Shown here: piece after piece, positions 41,872 to 52,058 of the stretch
Layout: each line of letters starts with the position of its first letter
How positions within the stretch are numbered: position 1 is the stretch's first letter
Source of the DNA: Ectopseudomonas oleovorans
GTDB lineage: Bacteria; Pseudomonadota; Gammaproteobacteria; Pseudomonadales; Pseudomonadaceae
DNA: 62,417 nucleotides
Direction of reading: 5' to 3'
Assembly: GCF_003052605.1 (NCBI RefSeq)
Contig: NZ_QASO01000125.1
Coordinates: 1 to 62,417 of the forward strand
The notes under the pieces: generated by a model
The model's input: the letters and a program-made list of their open reading frames with translations, nothing else
Told to the model about the DNA's origin: nothing
Database searches by the model: none
Translations under genes and position numbers: made by a program

Positions 41872-44272
41872 GCTGCGATCTCCTCTTCCAGATTGATGCG
41901 CGCGCACAGGGTAGTGCCCTCGCCCGGCTGGCTGTCAATCTGCAACTGGCCACCAAGCATGAGCATGCGCTCCTGCATGCCGACCAGGCCGAAAGATTGC
42001 CCCGGCTTGCGCAGCACCGGATCGAAGCCCTTGCCATCGTCGACCACCGACAGACACAGGCTGCCGCACTCCTGCCACAAACGCACCTCGACGCTGTGCG
42101 CGCCAGCGTGGCGCATGACGTTGGTCAGCGCCTCCTGAAGAATGCGGAACATGCCGATGGCCTGGGCATCCGGCAGATGCGGCAGGTGCTCCGGCACTTC
42201 GACCAGGCAAGGAATCTGCGTGCGCTCCTCGAAGCGCCGCACTTGCCACTCGATGGCCGAGGCAATGCCGGCATCGAGAATCGGCGGCCGCAGCGCCGTG
42301 GCCACATCACGCACCAGCTGGAACAACTGGGCGATCAGACGCTTCATGCTCGCCAGGCGCTCGTCCAGCTCGGGCATCTGCCCGGCGCAAACCAGCTCGC
42401 ACATCGCCGTCTCCAGCTTGAGCACCGTCAGCACCTGGCCCAGTTCGTCATGCACTTCGCGGGCGATGCGCGCCTTCTCTTCCTCACGCACGCTTTCCAG
42501 GTGCGCCGACAGTTCGCGCAGACGCGCCCGCGAATGGCCAGTGCCAGCTCGGCCAGCTTGTTCTCGGTGATATCCCAGAGGATGCCGTCCCACACCACCC
42601 GGCCATTGCCCAGCGGACGCGCGGTGGTACGAATGTCCGCCCACAGCACCTCCTGCTCGGCGGTGAGGATGCGCCCCTGCCAGTACCAGTCGCTTTCGCC
42701 TTCCAGCGCCAGCGTCTGGCTGTTCAGATAGCTGTTCAGATCCTGCGGATGCACCAGGCTGCGGATGCCGCGCTCCTCCCGCTGCAGCTCCTGCGCCGGC
42801 CAGCCGACCATGTCCTGGCTGGCCTCGCTGATGTAGGCAAAGTTGACCACCGCTCCCGGCCCGGCGCGCTCCAGGCGAAACACCAGGCCAGGCACGTTGC
42901 CGGCAATGCCCTTGAAGCGCGCCTCGCTCTCCTCCAGCGCCGCACGAGCGCGACGGTGTTCGGTGACATCGCTGAGAAACACCACCAGGTACTCGGCCTG
43001 GCGATAGCGTAGAAAACTCAGCGATACGTCAGCCGGCATGCGGCTGCCATCGGCGCGCAGGCAGTCGACCTCGAAGCTGGGTGAACCCTCGTCCTGCTCG
43101 CGCACGCGCTTCCACAGGTTGAGCCAGCGGTCCATATGCAGGCCGGGCTCCAACTGACTCAATGGCTTGTCCACCAGCTCACCGGGGGCGTAGCCGAGCA
43201 TGCGTTCGGCAGCGCGGTTGGCGTAGCGCAGGTGACTGTCCCAGTTGACCCAGAGAATGCCCACCGTGCTGTGGTCGATGGAGAACTGACTCAGGCGCAA
43301 TGCCTCGGCGGCCTGCTGGTGACGATCCAGCTCGCCACGTGCGCCCAGCAGCCCTCGCTCGAGCAAACGCGTCTGCTGTCGTTGCCGATAAAGCGCGGTT
43401 GCCCCCAGCATCAGCAGCAGGCCGAAAAATAGCGCGAGCGTCTTCCAGAAGCCGACGAAATCGGTGGACTGCGGATAGCGCAAAGGCATCCAGGTGTCGC
43501 GCAATTCCTCCAACTCGCGAGCCGGCAGTGCCTTCAGGGTCTGATCGACGATGCCGGACAACAGCGCTTGATCGCGGCGCGTGGCCAGGCGCAGGAGCTG
43601 CGGCAAACCGATGTCGCCAACGATGCTCAGGCTGGAGAAACGTGATTCGCGCAGCAACAGGCTGAGGCTCGCCTCGTCCAGCACCGCATAGCTGACCTCC
43701 TGATTCAGCACCAGCAACAGCGCCGAACGCTCCGAAGGCGTCGCCCGCAGACGCAGGTTGGTATGAGTGCGCTCCAGATATTCGGCAGCCTGGCTCGGCG
43801 AGCGCAGGGCCACCATCTGCTCCAGCGGCAACTGGTCGAGGTCCACCGCACCATTGCCGCTGCGCTCGCCGACTACCAGATGCGGTACTCGCAGGTAAGG
43901 CATGGAGTAATGCCAGATGCGCAGGCCGGCCGGTGTCTGCTGCAGGCCTGGCGCCAGATCCACCTCGCCCGCACTGGCTGCCCGTTCCAGCGCCTCCAGA
44001 TTCGGATACAGGCGCCAGTCCGGCGCGACGCCCATGCCTTCGAGCAGACGCTGCATCAGCTCGACATTGGCGCCCGTCAACTGTCGGTTCTGGCCACGCA
44101 GAACCCAAGGCGCCTGCTGGATCAGGCCCACGCGCAGCACGGGATGCTCCTTGAGCCAGGCGCGCTGCTCGGCATCGAAAGCCGGACGCAACGGCATGCG
44201 CGCGCTCTCGGCCCAGACGGTAGACATAGCCAGCATCAGCAGGAGGGCGAGGGAACGAAGAAGGAAATTCAT
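41868..44272 (-). pseudogene. agtS: Hybrid-input sensor histidine kinase (AgtS-like), frameshifted
   Basis: Two overlapping frames together encode one kinase. The first (from ATG 44272) gives a signal peptide, a periplasmic SBP_bac_3 domain (LRVGLIQQAPWVLRGQNRQ), a membrane helix (LALFFGLLLMLGATALY) and two PAS domains. It loses homology after ENKLAELALA near 42536. The second frame then supplies SRARLRELSAHLESVREEE, the HisKA_3 phospho-acceptor EVHDELGQV and the ATPase domain (VDDGKGFDPVL) up to the stop at 41868. One base missing around 42530-42540 explains everything. As read, the kinase core is not translated in frame. A sequencing error, a recent mutation and recoding are all possible. 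Confidence 0.8.
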
Positions 44273-44385
44273 GCACGGCGAATCCGGTGACGCGATCCCC
44301 TACCTTACTCCAGTCTTGCGCCAATCGCCTGACAAAAGCGGAGCCCGGCATTAGGCTCTGTAGCAGACGATCAGGAGCCTCATCG

Positions 44386-45375
44386 ATGCGCCTTCATTCA
44401 CTAGCACTGCTCGGTTTCTGCCTGCTCTCCTGTCCCGCGGCCTGGGCCGAGGAGCCGGCCGAGGATGCGCCGGCTGATAGCGCCGACGCCCCCGCGGCGA
44501 GCGAACGCCCGCTGTTGCCCGAACGCAGCATCAGCGACGCGCAGACACTGGAGCAACGTCTGGACAAACGTGAGCAGCAGATGCTGCAGGCCGGCGCCGA
44601 AAGTTTTCTTGCCCTGTGGCTGCCAGCCAACGTCGGCGAGCCCAGTGGGGCGGTGATTCTGCTGCCCGCTGATGTGGAAAACGCCGACGGCGCCGCCGCA
44701 ATCGGCCCGCTGCGACGCAAGCTGCCCGACGCCGGTTGGCACAGCTTGAGCCTGACGCTGCCGGACCCGGACGGTGACCCGCTGCCACTGCGCACTGCCG
44801 CCACTGCAACAGCGGCACCGCAAAGCGATACCACCACTACCGAGAGCGCTCCTGCCGTCGAGAGCGCGTCCGACGCGACCGTAGACGAGGCTGCACAACC
44901 AGCGGGCAGCGGCGCGATCAGCCCGGAGCAACGGCGTCTGGCGCATGCCGGACGGGTGATGGCGCGCATCGATGCCGCCATCGCCTTCGCCAACCAGCAG
45001 CAGGCCAGGGCTATCGTCCTCCTCGGTCATGGCAGTGGCGCTTACTGGGCTGCGCGCTACCTGAGCGAGCGCCAGCCGGACAACGTGCAGAATCTGCTGA
45101 TGGTGGCAGCCGAACTACCTGCCGGTTTCGCGCCGCCACTGGATGAGATGGTCGCGCAGCTGGCCGTGGCCACCGGCGACTTCTTCTACAAGGACCAAGC
45201 CACCGACCGCATGGCTGCGTTGAAACGCCTGCAGGCGAGCAAGCGAGCCAAGCTGCCCAACTACATCCAGGTAGCGATGAAAGCTCTGCCGGGTAACCTG
45301 GATGTTCAGCAAGAGCAGCTTTACCGCCGTCTACGTGGCTGGTTGACGCAGCATATTCGCACCGCAGGCAGCTAG
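44386..45375 (+). CDS. Exported DUF3530-family protein
   Basis: The 329-residue protein has a signal peptide (LHSLALLGFCLLSCPAAWA), an acidic Ala/Asp/Pro-rich segment and an alpha/beta-hydrolase-like C-terminal part (RAIVLLGHGSGAYWAARYL). GHGSG resembles a nucleophile elbow. The middle is low-complexity (TATAAPQSDTTTTESAPAVE). Function unknown. Start at ATG 44386 with AGGAG upstream. Confidence 0.8.
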   Translation: MRLHSLALLGFCLLSCPAAWAEEPAEDAPADSADAPAASERPLLPERSISDAQTLEQRLDKREQQMLQAGAESFLALWLPANVGEPSGAVILLPADVENADGAAAIGPLRRKLPDAGWHSLSLTLPDPDGDPLPLRTAATATAAPQSDTTTTESAPAVESASDATVDEAAQPAGSGAISPEQRRLAHAGRVMARIDAAIAFANQQQARAIVLLGHGSGAYWAARYLSERQPDNVQNLLMVAAELPAGFAPPLDEMVAQLAVATGDFFYKDQATDRMAALKRLQASKRAKLPNYIQVAMKALPGNLDVQQEQLYRRLRGWLTQHIRTAGS

Positions 45376-45402
45376 CAGTCCGTTGAAAACTACCTGCTAG
45401 CG
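45373..45402. repeat. Solo end of the ~140-bp repeat family
   Basis: Begins on the DUF3530 stop codon: tagcagtccgttgaaaacta matches the left end of the copy at 7770, followed by cctgctagc. Together with the preceding gctagcag it makes an 8-bp inverted repeat between convergent genes. Confidence 0.55.
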
Positions 45403-46158
45403 AATGCCTCGGCGCTGGCGAATCAGCGCATAGGCCTGATGCAGTTGGCGCGTGGTGTCGGTGGCTTCACGAATGCGCTCAGGCGAGGCGCCGGAGCCGG
45501 CCAGTTTGTCCGGGTGATGGCGGCTGAGCAGGCGCCGGTAGGCGCGCTTGATCTGCTCAGGCTCGCTGCCTTCATTGACGCCCAACAGGCGCAGCGCCTC
45601 CTGGTAACTGCCGCCAGCCGGTGCCGGCTGCTGACTGCGACGCGGTGCGTATTCCTCGCCCAGGCTATCGAGCCGGGTGCTGTCCCAGCCAAGCCACTTG
45701 CCCCAGAGCAGAATCAGCTCATGCTCACTGGCCGATACCCGTCCATCGACCCAGGCCATGCGCCAGCAGGCCCGCAGCATGGCATCGGCGCGCTCACGCT
45801 GACGCTGCAGCGGCGTACGCAGGTTGTCACGCCCGGTCTTGCCCCGGGCGAAGGCCTCGATGGCACGTCGCTGAGCCGCAGCGTCCAACCCCAGCCTTTG
45901 CATTTCCGAGCGAGCCTGCTGGATATGGCTCTGCACCACCCGACCGTCACTCTTGGCCAGACGCCCCAGCATCAGAAACAGCAGGTCGTCATCCGACGGC
46001 GCCGCACGACCGCCCAGACGCTCACGCAGATTGTCCCAGCCATGCAGGCGCAAACGACGATCCAGCACCTGCCCGAGCAGACCGCCCAGCAGAGCACCTG
46101 GGATGCTGGCCAGGGCGAGCCCGGCCGCTGCCCCGAGCATGGTGGCCGGCCACAACAC
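45397..46158 (-). CDS. djlA: DjlA-type co-chaperone (TerB-like and J domains)
   Basis: The 253-residue protein has a Gly/Ala-rich membrane segment at the N-terminus (MLGAAAGLALASIPGALLGG), a central TerB-like helical domain (LMLGRLAKSDGRVVQSHI, WVDGRVSASEHELILLWGKW) and a C-terminal J domain with the essential HPD (RRLLSRHHPDKLAGSG). It would present substrates to DnaK at the membrane. The start is a GTG right after the murU stop, with AGGAGG 8 nt upstream. Confidence 0.88.
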   Translation of the reverse strand: MLWPATMLGAAAGLALASIPGALLGGLLGQVLDRRLRLHGWDNLRERLGGRAAPSDDDLLFLMLGRLAKSDGRVVQSHIQQARSEMQRLGLDAAAQRRAIEAFARGKTGRDNLRTPLQRQRERADAMLRACWRMAWVDGRVSASEHELILLWGKWLGWDSTRLDSLGEEYAPRRSQQPAPAGGSYQEALRLLGVNEGSEPEQIKRAYRRLLSRHHPDKLAGSGASPERIREATDTTRQLHQAYALIRQRRGIR

Positions 46159-46830
46159 CTAGCGTGCCTCCTGTAGCAAGCGCTCGACTTCGGCCAGGCG
46201 CTCGTGCGTACCGACATCGACCCAGCAGCCGCCATAGTGCTCGCCGCTGACCTGCCCGGCCGTCATCGCCTCACGCAGCAGCGGCGCCAGCTTGAAGGCG
46301 CCTGGAGCACAGGCCGCGAACAGGCGCGGATGCAGCACGGCAAGACCGCTATAGGTCAGCCGCTCACCCATCGTGCCGCTGTCCTGCACCTGGCCGGCCG
46401 CCAGAACGAAATCGCCCTGCGGGTGATGCGCCGGGTTATCCACCAGCACCAGATGTGCCAGACCGGCGAGCGGCTCACGCAACGCGGTGAAGGGGTAGTC
46501 GGTGAAGACATCGCCATTGACCACCAGAAATGGCTCGGCACCCAACAGCGGCAGCGCCTTGAAGATGCCGCCCCCCGTTTCCAGCGGCTCACCTTCGGGG
46601 GAATAGACGATACGCACGCCGAAGCGCCAGCCATCGCCGAGGTAGTCCTCGATCTGCTTGCCTAGCCAGGCGTGGTTGATCACCAGCTCGGTGAAGCCTG
46701 CAGCAGCCAGGGCGCGGATGTGGTACTCGATCAACGGCACGCCCGCCACCTGCACCAGCGGTTTTGGCGTATGCAGCGTCAAAGGACGCATGCGCTCGCC
46801 CTTGCCCGCCGCGAGGATCATCGCCTTCAT
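46159..46830 (-). CDS. murU: N-acetylmuramate alpha-1-phosphate uridylyltransferase
   Basis: The 223-residue nucleotidyltransferase turns MurNAc-1-phosphate into UDP-MurNAc in the Pseudomonas recycling bypass that avoids the fosfomycin-sensitive MurA step. Signature AAGKGERMRPLTLHTPKPLV at the N-terminus, with the metal-binding Asp in VVNGDVFTD. Overlaps amgK (ATGA) and is followed immediately by djlA. Confidence 0.92.
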   Translation of the reverse strand: MKAMILAAGKGERMRPLTLHTPKPLVQVAGVPLIEYHIRALAAAGFTELVINHAWLGKQIEDYLGDGWRFGVRIVYSPEGEPLETGGGIFKALPLLGAEPFLVVNGDVFTDYPFTALREPLAGLAHLVLVDNPAHHPQGDFVLAAGQVQDSGTMGERLTYSGLAVLHPRLFAACAPGAFKLAPLLREAMTAGQVSGEHYGGCWVDVGTHERLAEVERLLQEAR

Positions 46831-47852
46831 ACACGTGCCCCTTCATCTTTCGCCAGGCTGGCAAACAGCTCACCCAGCTCGACGAGCTCCGGCCGACGCG
46901 CCAGCACAGCTTCTATATAAGAGAAGAAACGCGGCACATCGCCGAGATACTTGGGCTTGCCATCGCGGTGGCAGATGCGCGCGAAGATGCCGATGACCTT
47001 GAGGTGGCGCTGCACACCCATCAGATCGCTGGCGCGCAGAAAGTCGTCGAACGAGGCCTGCACCAGAATGCCCGCCGCCCTGGCACGCTGCCAATAATCC
47101 TGCAGCCAGGCGTGCACGCGCGCCTCGGGCCAGCTGAGAAAGGCATCCTTGAACAGGCAGGTGATGTCGTAGGTGACCGGGCCGTTGACGGCATCCTGGA
47201 AATCCAGCACGCCGGGGTTGGGCGAGCTCTGCATCAGGTTGCGCGGCATGAAGTCGCGGTGCACGACCACCTTGGGCTGCGCCAGGGCGCTGTCGATCAA
47301 CAGGCGACTGATACGCTGCCAGGCGGCGTCCTGCTCGGCGGTAAAGCTGCGCCCCAGGTGACGCTGCACGTACCACTCGGGAAACAACTGCAACTCACGG
47401 CGCAGCAACGCCTCGTCGTAATGCGGCAGGTGCCTGTCGAGGGGCAAACGCTGCTGCTGCAGCAAGGCCTCGATGGCATCGTCGAACAACTCGTCGGCAT
47501 TGTGTTCGTTTATCACGTCCAGATAGGTCTGGCGGCCCAGGTCATCGAGAATCAGGAAGCCCTGCTCGAGATCGGCAGCCAACACCTGCGGCACATGCAC
47601 ACCGGCGCTGGACAGCAATGCCGCGATACGCACGAAGGGCTCGCAGTTTTCCTGAGGTGGCGGCGCATCCATCAGGATCAGGCTGCGCTCACCGGCCTGC
47701 CAACGAAAATAGCGGCGAAAGCTGGCGTCGCTGCTGGCGGGAGTGAGCTCGGCCTCAGGCACCACTCCCCATTCGCGTGCTGCGAAGAGGGGGGGCAGTT
47801 GCTCGGCGAGCCAGGTTTGCAGCTGTTGCAGACGTACATCGTGTTCAGACAT
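46827..47852 (-). CDS. amgK: N-acetylmuramate/N-acetylglucosamine 1-kinase
   Basis: The 341-residue aminoglycoside-phosphotransferase-fold kinase phosphorylates MurNAc at C1. The catalytic Asp lies in VVVHRDFMPRNLM and the metal-binding Asp in GVLDFQDAVNGPVTYD. Start at ATG 47852 (MSEHDVRLQ). It is divergent from lptD with 124 bp between, and coupled to murU. Confidence 0.92.
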   Translation of the reverse strand: MSEHDVRLQQLQTWLAEQLPPLFAAREWGVVPEAELTPASSDASFRRYFRWQAGERSLILMDAPPPQENCEPFVRIAALLSSAGVHVPQVLAADLEQGFLILDDLGRQTYLDVINEHNADELFDDAIEALLQQQRLPLDRHLPHYDEALLRRELQLFPEWYVQRHLGRSFTAEQDAAWQRISRLLIDSALAQPKVVVHRDFMPRNLMQSSPNPGVLDFQDAVNGPVTYDITCLFKDAFLSWPEARVHAWLQDYWQRARAAGILVQASFDDFLRASDLMGVQRHLKVIGIFARICHRDGKPKYLGDVPRFFSYIEAVLARRPELVELGELFASLAKDEGARV

Positions 47853-47976
47853 CAAGGGGTCTCCGACGGCGCTAGCCGTTGCGCGGGTCATGCTTTATTA
47901 TCCAGCATCTTTTTCAGCCCATCGAGAGGCGTGCGGGCCCTGGGCCGATAGCGCGCAGGAAGCCCGGACTAACAAG

Positions 47977-50751
47977 ATGGCAGTAAAATACCCCGCGTTC
48001 CGCAAGAAATTCCCGCTGCTGGTCACCGGCAGCCTCCTGGCCTTACAGCCCGCGTTCAGCCTACAGTCCTTTGCCGCCGAGCAATACGATTGCCAGGCGT
48101 CGCCCACGGGCGGCTGGGCCTGCGCGCCGAAATCAGTGGCCAGCGCCCTGCCCCCGCGCCCGGTGCACAGCCGTGATGCTGTCAGCACCGGTGGAGCCAG
48201 CAACGAGGCGGTAGCCAAGCAGGAGGCTGCCCCGGTGCTGGTCACCGAAAGCAAGGGCCGCGCCCTCGCCTCGCGCAGCCCCGATTACAGTCACTTGGAC
48301 TGGGTCCCGCGCGATAAGTTGACTGCCGCGCAACTGGCCGAAGCCGGCCCTTATTGCGCAGGCACCTATGTCGAACCGCTGCGCCCCGGCATGGATGACA
48401 CCACGCCGCTGGACGAGTCGCCGATGTTCGTTTCCGCCAAAGCCTCGCGCTTCGAGCAGGAAAAACAGATCGCCACCCTCGCCGGTGACGTCGTCCTGCG
48501 CCAATCCGGCATGCAGGTCGAGGCCGACGAAGCCAGCCTGCACCAGACGGAAAACCGTGGCGAGCTGGTCGGTAACGTACGCCTGCGCGACAAGGGCATG
48601 CTGGTGGTCGGCGACCGCGCCGAACTGCAACTGGATAACGGCGAAGCGCGTATCGACAATGCCGAATACGTGATGCACCAGGCCCACGTGCGCGGTAGCG
48701 CGCTCTACGCCAAGCGCGAAGAGACCGCGATCATCCGCCTCAAGGATGGCACCTATACCCGTTGCGAACCGGGCGACAATGCCTGGCACCTGAAGGGCAA
48801 CAACGTCACCCTGAATCCGGCGACCGGCTTCGGCACCGCGACCAACGTGACGCTGCGGGTCAAGGACATTCCGGTGTTCTACACCCCGTACATCTACTTC
48901 CCGATCGACGACCGTCGCCAGTCCGGCTTCCTGCCGCCGAGCATCGGCACCTCCAGCGACACCGGTTTTTCGCTGCAAACGCCGTATTACTTCAACCTGG
49001 CGCCGAACTACGACGCCACGCTGTACCCGACCTACATGGCCAATCGTGGCCTGCTGATGGAAGGTGAGTTCCGCTACCTGACCGAGAGCAGCGAAGGCCA
49101 GGTCGGCGGCGCATGGCTGAATGACGACGAAGACGAGCGCAAACTGCAGTCCGAGTACGAAGATCAGCGCTGGATGTACAGCTGGCAGCACAAGCAGGGC
49201 CTGAACTCGCGCCTGCTCGCCGAAGTCGACTACACCGACATCAGCGATCCCTACTACTTCCAGGATCTCGATACCGACCTGGGTATCGACAAGCAGACCT
49301 ATGTCAACCAGCGCGGCACCCTGACCTATCGTGGTGACAGTTACCGCGCGCGGCTGAACCTGCATGCCTACGAACTGGCCAACATCACCGATGTGACGCC
49401 GTATGACCGTCTGCCGCAGATCACCCTTGACGGCAAGCTGCCGTTCAATCCGGGTGGTCTGGACTTCACCTACGGTACCGAGTACGTGCGGTTTGATCGC
49501 AACCTGCGCTCGGGCAACTACGTAAACGAAGATGGCGTAGATGAAGGCCCTTGGTATGACGCTCGCCTCAGAGGCCTTGCCCGGGCGGAGGGTCAGCGCC
49601 TGCATGTCGAGCCAGCTGTCAGCCTGCCGCTGAACTGGACCTGGGGTTTCCTCAAGCCTCAGATCAAATACATGCAGACTCAATACGACCTGAGCCTAGA
49701 TAGTATTGGTAAAGGTAATGGCCCTAACGGATTGCTGCCCGAACAGCAATACAAATCCTCCCAGAATCGTGGTGTAGGCCTGTTCAGCGTCGACAGCGGT
49801 CTTTACTTCGACCGCAACACCCAGCTATTCGGCAAGGATTTCCGTCAGACCCTGGAACCGCGCGCGTTCTACCTTTACGTCCCAGAAGAAGACCAGACTG
49901 ATATCCCTGTTTTCGACAGCGGCGAGTCAAGCTTCAGCTATGCCTCGCTATGGCGTGAAAACCGCTTCAGTGGCAAGGATCGCATCGGCGATGAGAACAA
50001 GCTGTCGCTAGGCGTGACCAGCCGCTGGATCGAGTCGAATGGTTTTGAGCGTCAGCGCTTTAGCATCGGCCAGGCCTTCTACTTCGAAGACCGCAAGGTA
50101 CAGATGCCGGGTATTGACTACCGCACTCGCGAAGATGCCACCTCCGACGTATCGCCCTACGCGCTGGAGTACCTGTATCGCTTCAACCGCGACTGGCGCT
50201 TCTCGTCGACCTTCAACTGGGATCCGGATCAACGCAGTACCCGCTCGGGTAGCGCAATGTTCCACTACCAGCCGGAAGACAACCCGAACAAGGTCGTCAA
50301 CCTGGGCTATCGCTACCGCAACGACACCATGCGCTACGACCGCGAGAGCAGCCAATGGGTCTTCGGCGGCGACTACGGCAGGCCGGGCGACCCTTACTAC
50401 ATCAAGGACTACTACAAGATCGACCAGCATGACTTCTCCGTCATCTGGCCACTTGCGCCACAGTGGAGCCTGATCTCGCGCTGGCAGTACGACTATGGCC
50501 GCAACCGTACCCTCGAAGCCTTCGGCGGCTTCGAGTACGACAGCTGCTGCTGGAAGCTGCGCCTGATCAACCGTTACTGGATCGATTACGACGAAGTCAG
50601 CCTCAACCCATCGCGCAACGACGAGCCGGATCGCGGCATCTTCCTGCAGATCGTCCTCAAGGGCCTCGGTGGCGTTGTGGGCAACAAGGTGGAAACTTTC
50701 CTCGACCAAGGCATTCAAGGTTACCGTGAACGTGAAGACCAAGCTTTCTGA
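47977..50751 (+). CDS. lptD: LPS-assembly protein LptD
   Basis: Outer-membrane barrel that inserts lipopolysaccharide with LptE. The 924-residue protein has a signal peptide (FPLLVTGSLLALQPAFS...FAAE) and a periplasmic OstA beta-jellyroll at about 145-290 (QVEADEASLHQTENRGELVG). The barrel begins near VFYTPYIYFPIDDRRQSGFL and ends GIQGYRERE. The CC pair in GFEYDSCCWKLRL and the N-terminal Cys residues are those that form the essential disulfides. Start at ATG 47977. It overlaps surA by 20 bp. Confidence 0.95.
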   Translation: MAVKYPAFRKKFPLLVTGSLLALQPAFSLQSFAAEQYDCQASPTGGWACAPKSVASALPPRPVHSRDAVSTGGASNEAVAKQEAAPVLVTESKGRALASRSPDYSHLDWVPRDKLTAAQLAEAGPYCAGTYVEPLRPGMDDTTPLDESPMFVSAKASRFEQEKQIATLAGDVVLRQSGMQVEADEASLHQTENRGELVGNVRLRDKGMLVVGDRAELQLDNGEARIDNAEYVMHQAHVRGSALYAKREETAIIRLKDGTYTRCEPGDNAWHLKGNNVTLNPATGFGTATNVTLRVKDIPVFYTPYIYFPIDDRRQSGFLPPSIGTSSDTGFSLQTPYYFNLAPNYDATLYPTYMANRGLLMEGEFRYLTESSEGQVGGAWLNDDEDERKLQSEYEDQRWMYSWQHKQGLNSRLLAEVDYTDISDPYYFQDLDTDLGIDKQTYVNQRGTLTYRGDSYRARLNLHAYELANITDVTPYDRLPQITLDGKLPFNPGGLDFTYGTEYVRFDRNLRSGNYVNEDGVDEGPWYDARLRGLARAEGQRLHVEPAVSLPLNWTWGFLKPQIKYMQTQYDLSLDSIGKGNGPNGLLPEQQYKSSQNRGVGLFSVDSGLYFDRNTQLFGKDFRQTLEPRAFYLYVPEEDQTDIPVFDSGESSFSYASLWRENRFSGKDRIGDENKLSLGVTSRWIESNGFERQRFSIGQAFYFEDRKVQMPGIDYRTREDATSDVSPYALEYLYRFNRDWRFSSTFNWDPDQRSTRSGSAMFHYQPEDNPNKVVNLGYRYRNDTMRYDRESSQWVFGGDYGRPGDPYYIKDYYKIDQHDFSVIWPLAPQWSLISRWQYDYGRNRTLEAFGGFEYDSCCWKLRLINRYWIDYDEVSLNPSRNDEPDRGIFLQIVLKGLGGVVGNKVETFLDQGIQGYREREDQAF

Positions 50752-52024
50752 TCGCCTGCGCCCCCTGCTATTGGGCGCAGCACTGCTGGCGGCAACGGCT
50801 CAGGCCCAGGTTCGCCCACTGGATCGCGTCGTGGCCATCGTCGACAACGACGTGGTCATGCAGAGCCAGCTCGACGCTCGCCTGCGTGAAGTGCAACAGA
50901 CCATCGACAAGCGCGGTGGCGCCCTGCCTCCGGAGAATGTACTCAGCCAGCAGGTGCTCGAACGCCTGATCATCGAGAACATCCAGCTGCAGATCGGCGA
51001 GCGCTCCGGCATTCGTATCACCGACGAAGAGCTGAACCAGGCCATGAGCACCATCGCCCAGCGCAACGGCATGAGCCTGGAGCAGTTCCGCGAAGCGCTG
51101 GCTCGTGATGGCCTGTCCTATGCCGATGCCCGTGATCAGGTGCGTCGCGAGATGATCATCAGCCGTGTGCGTCAGCGCCGCGTGGCCGAACGCATCCAGG
51201 TCACCGACCAGGAAGTGCAGAACTTCCTCGCCTCCGACCTGGGCAAGATGCAGCTGTCGGAAGAGTTCCGTCTGGCCAACATCCTGATTCCAGTTCCCGA
51301 GGGCGCGTCCTCCAGTGAAATCCAGGCCGCCGAGCGGCAGGCGCAGGAGGTGTATCAGCAGCTGCAGCAAGGCGCAGACTTCGCCCAACTGGCGATTTCC
51401 CGTTCGGCCAGTGAAAACGCGCTGGAAGGCGGCGAGATGGGCTGGCGTAAAGCCGGTCAGCTGCCGCCACCGTTCGACAACATGATCAGCCAGCTGAACC
51501 CGGGCGAAGTCACCGAGCCGGTGCGCACGCCGGGTGGTTTCATCATCCTCAAACTGATCGAGAAACGTGGTGGCGATACTCAGGTGCGTGACGAAGTGCA
51601 TGTTCGCCACATTCTGATCAAGCCCAGCGAGATTCGCAGCGAAGAAGAAACCCGTCGCCTGGCCGAGCGCCTGTACCAGCGCATCGTCGATGGCGAGGAC
51701 TTCGCCGAACTGGCGAAGAACTTCTCGGAAGATCCGGGTTCTGCACTCAATGGCGGCGACCTGAACTGGATCGACCCCGAGGCGCTGGTGCCCGAGTTCC
51801 GTGAAGTGATGAACAACACTGCCAGCGGCGAGCTGTCCAAGCCGTTCAAGAGTCCTTACGGCTGGCACGTGCTGCAGGTCATGGGCCGCCGCGCCACTGA
51901 CAGCAGCGCGCAGTTCCGCGAGCAACAGGCCGCAAACCTGCTGCGTAACCGCAAGTACGACGAAGAGCTGCAGGCCTGGCTGCGCCAGATCCGCGACGAA
52001 GCCTACGTCGAGACCAAGCTGTAA
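50732..52024 (+). CDS. surA: Periplasmic chaperone and peptidyl-prolyl isomerase SurA
   Basis: Escorts outer-membrane proteins, LptD among them, to the BAM complex. The 430-residue protein has a signal peptide (LRPLLLGAALLAATAQA), an N-terminal chaperone region with VVAIVDNDVVMQSQLD, and two parvulin domains (ILIPVPEGASSSEIQAAERQ onward and VHVRHILIKPSEIRSEEE onward). The start is probably the GTG at 50732 (MKTKLSDRL), inside the end of lptD; another GTG lies two codons earlier. Its terminator has been split by an inserted element. Confidence 0.93.
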   Translation: MKTKLSDRLRPLLLGAALLAATAQAQVRPLDRVVAIVDNDVVMQSQLDARLREVQQTIDKRGGALPPENVLSQQVLERLIIENIQLQIGERSGIRITDEELNQAMSTIAQRNGMSLEQFREALARDGLSYADARDQVRREMIISRVRQRRVAERIQVTDQEVQNFLASDLGKMQLSEEFRLANILIPVPEGASSSEIQAAERQAQEVYQQLQQGADFAQLAISRSASENALEGGEMGWRKAGQLPPPFDNMISQLNPGEVTEPVRTPGGFIILKLIEKRGGDTQVRDEVHVRHILIKPSEIRSEEETRRLAERLYQRIVDGEDFAELAKNFSEDPGSALNGGDLNWIDPEALVPEFREVMNNTASGELSKPFKSPYGWHVLQVMGRRATDSSAQFREQQAANLLRNRKYDEELQAWLRQIRDEAYVETKL

Positions 52025-52040
52025 CAGCGGTATCGCTCCA

Positions 52041-52058
52041 AAAGCCCGGCCAAGTGCC
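52041..52058 (+). terminator. Left half of the disrupted surA terminator
   Basis: aaagcccggccaagtgcc is the left half of what should read aaaagcccggccaagtgccgggcttttt, a GCCCGG stem with a T-run. The matching right half (ccgggcttttt, ending ~52258) now lies ~190 bp away on the other side of an inserted element. Confidence 0.65.

Noticed and set aside
42428..44272. Treating the upstream part of agtS as a complete 614-residue protein without a kinase
   Set aside because: Its last ~30 residues lose similarity exactly where the other frame takes up the HisKA and ATPase domains, and the gene still couples to agtR, so a frameshift explains it better.
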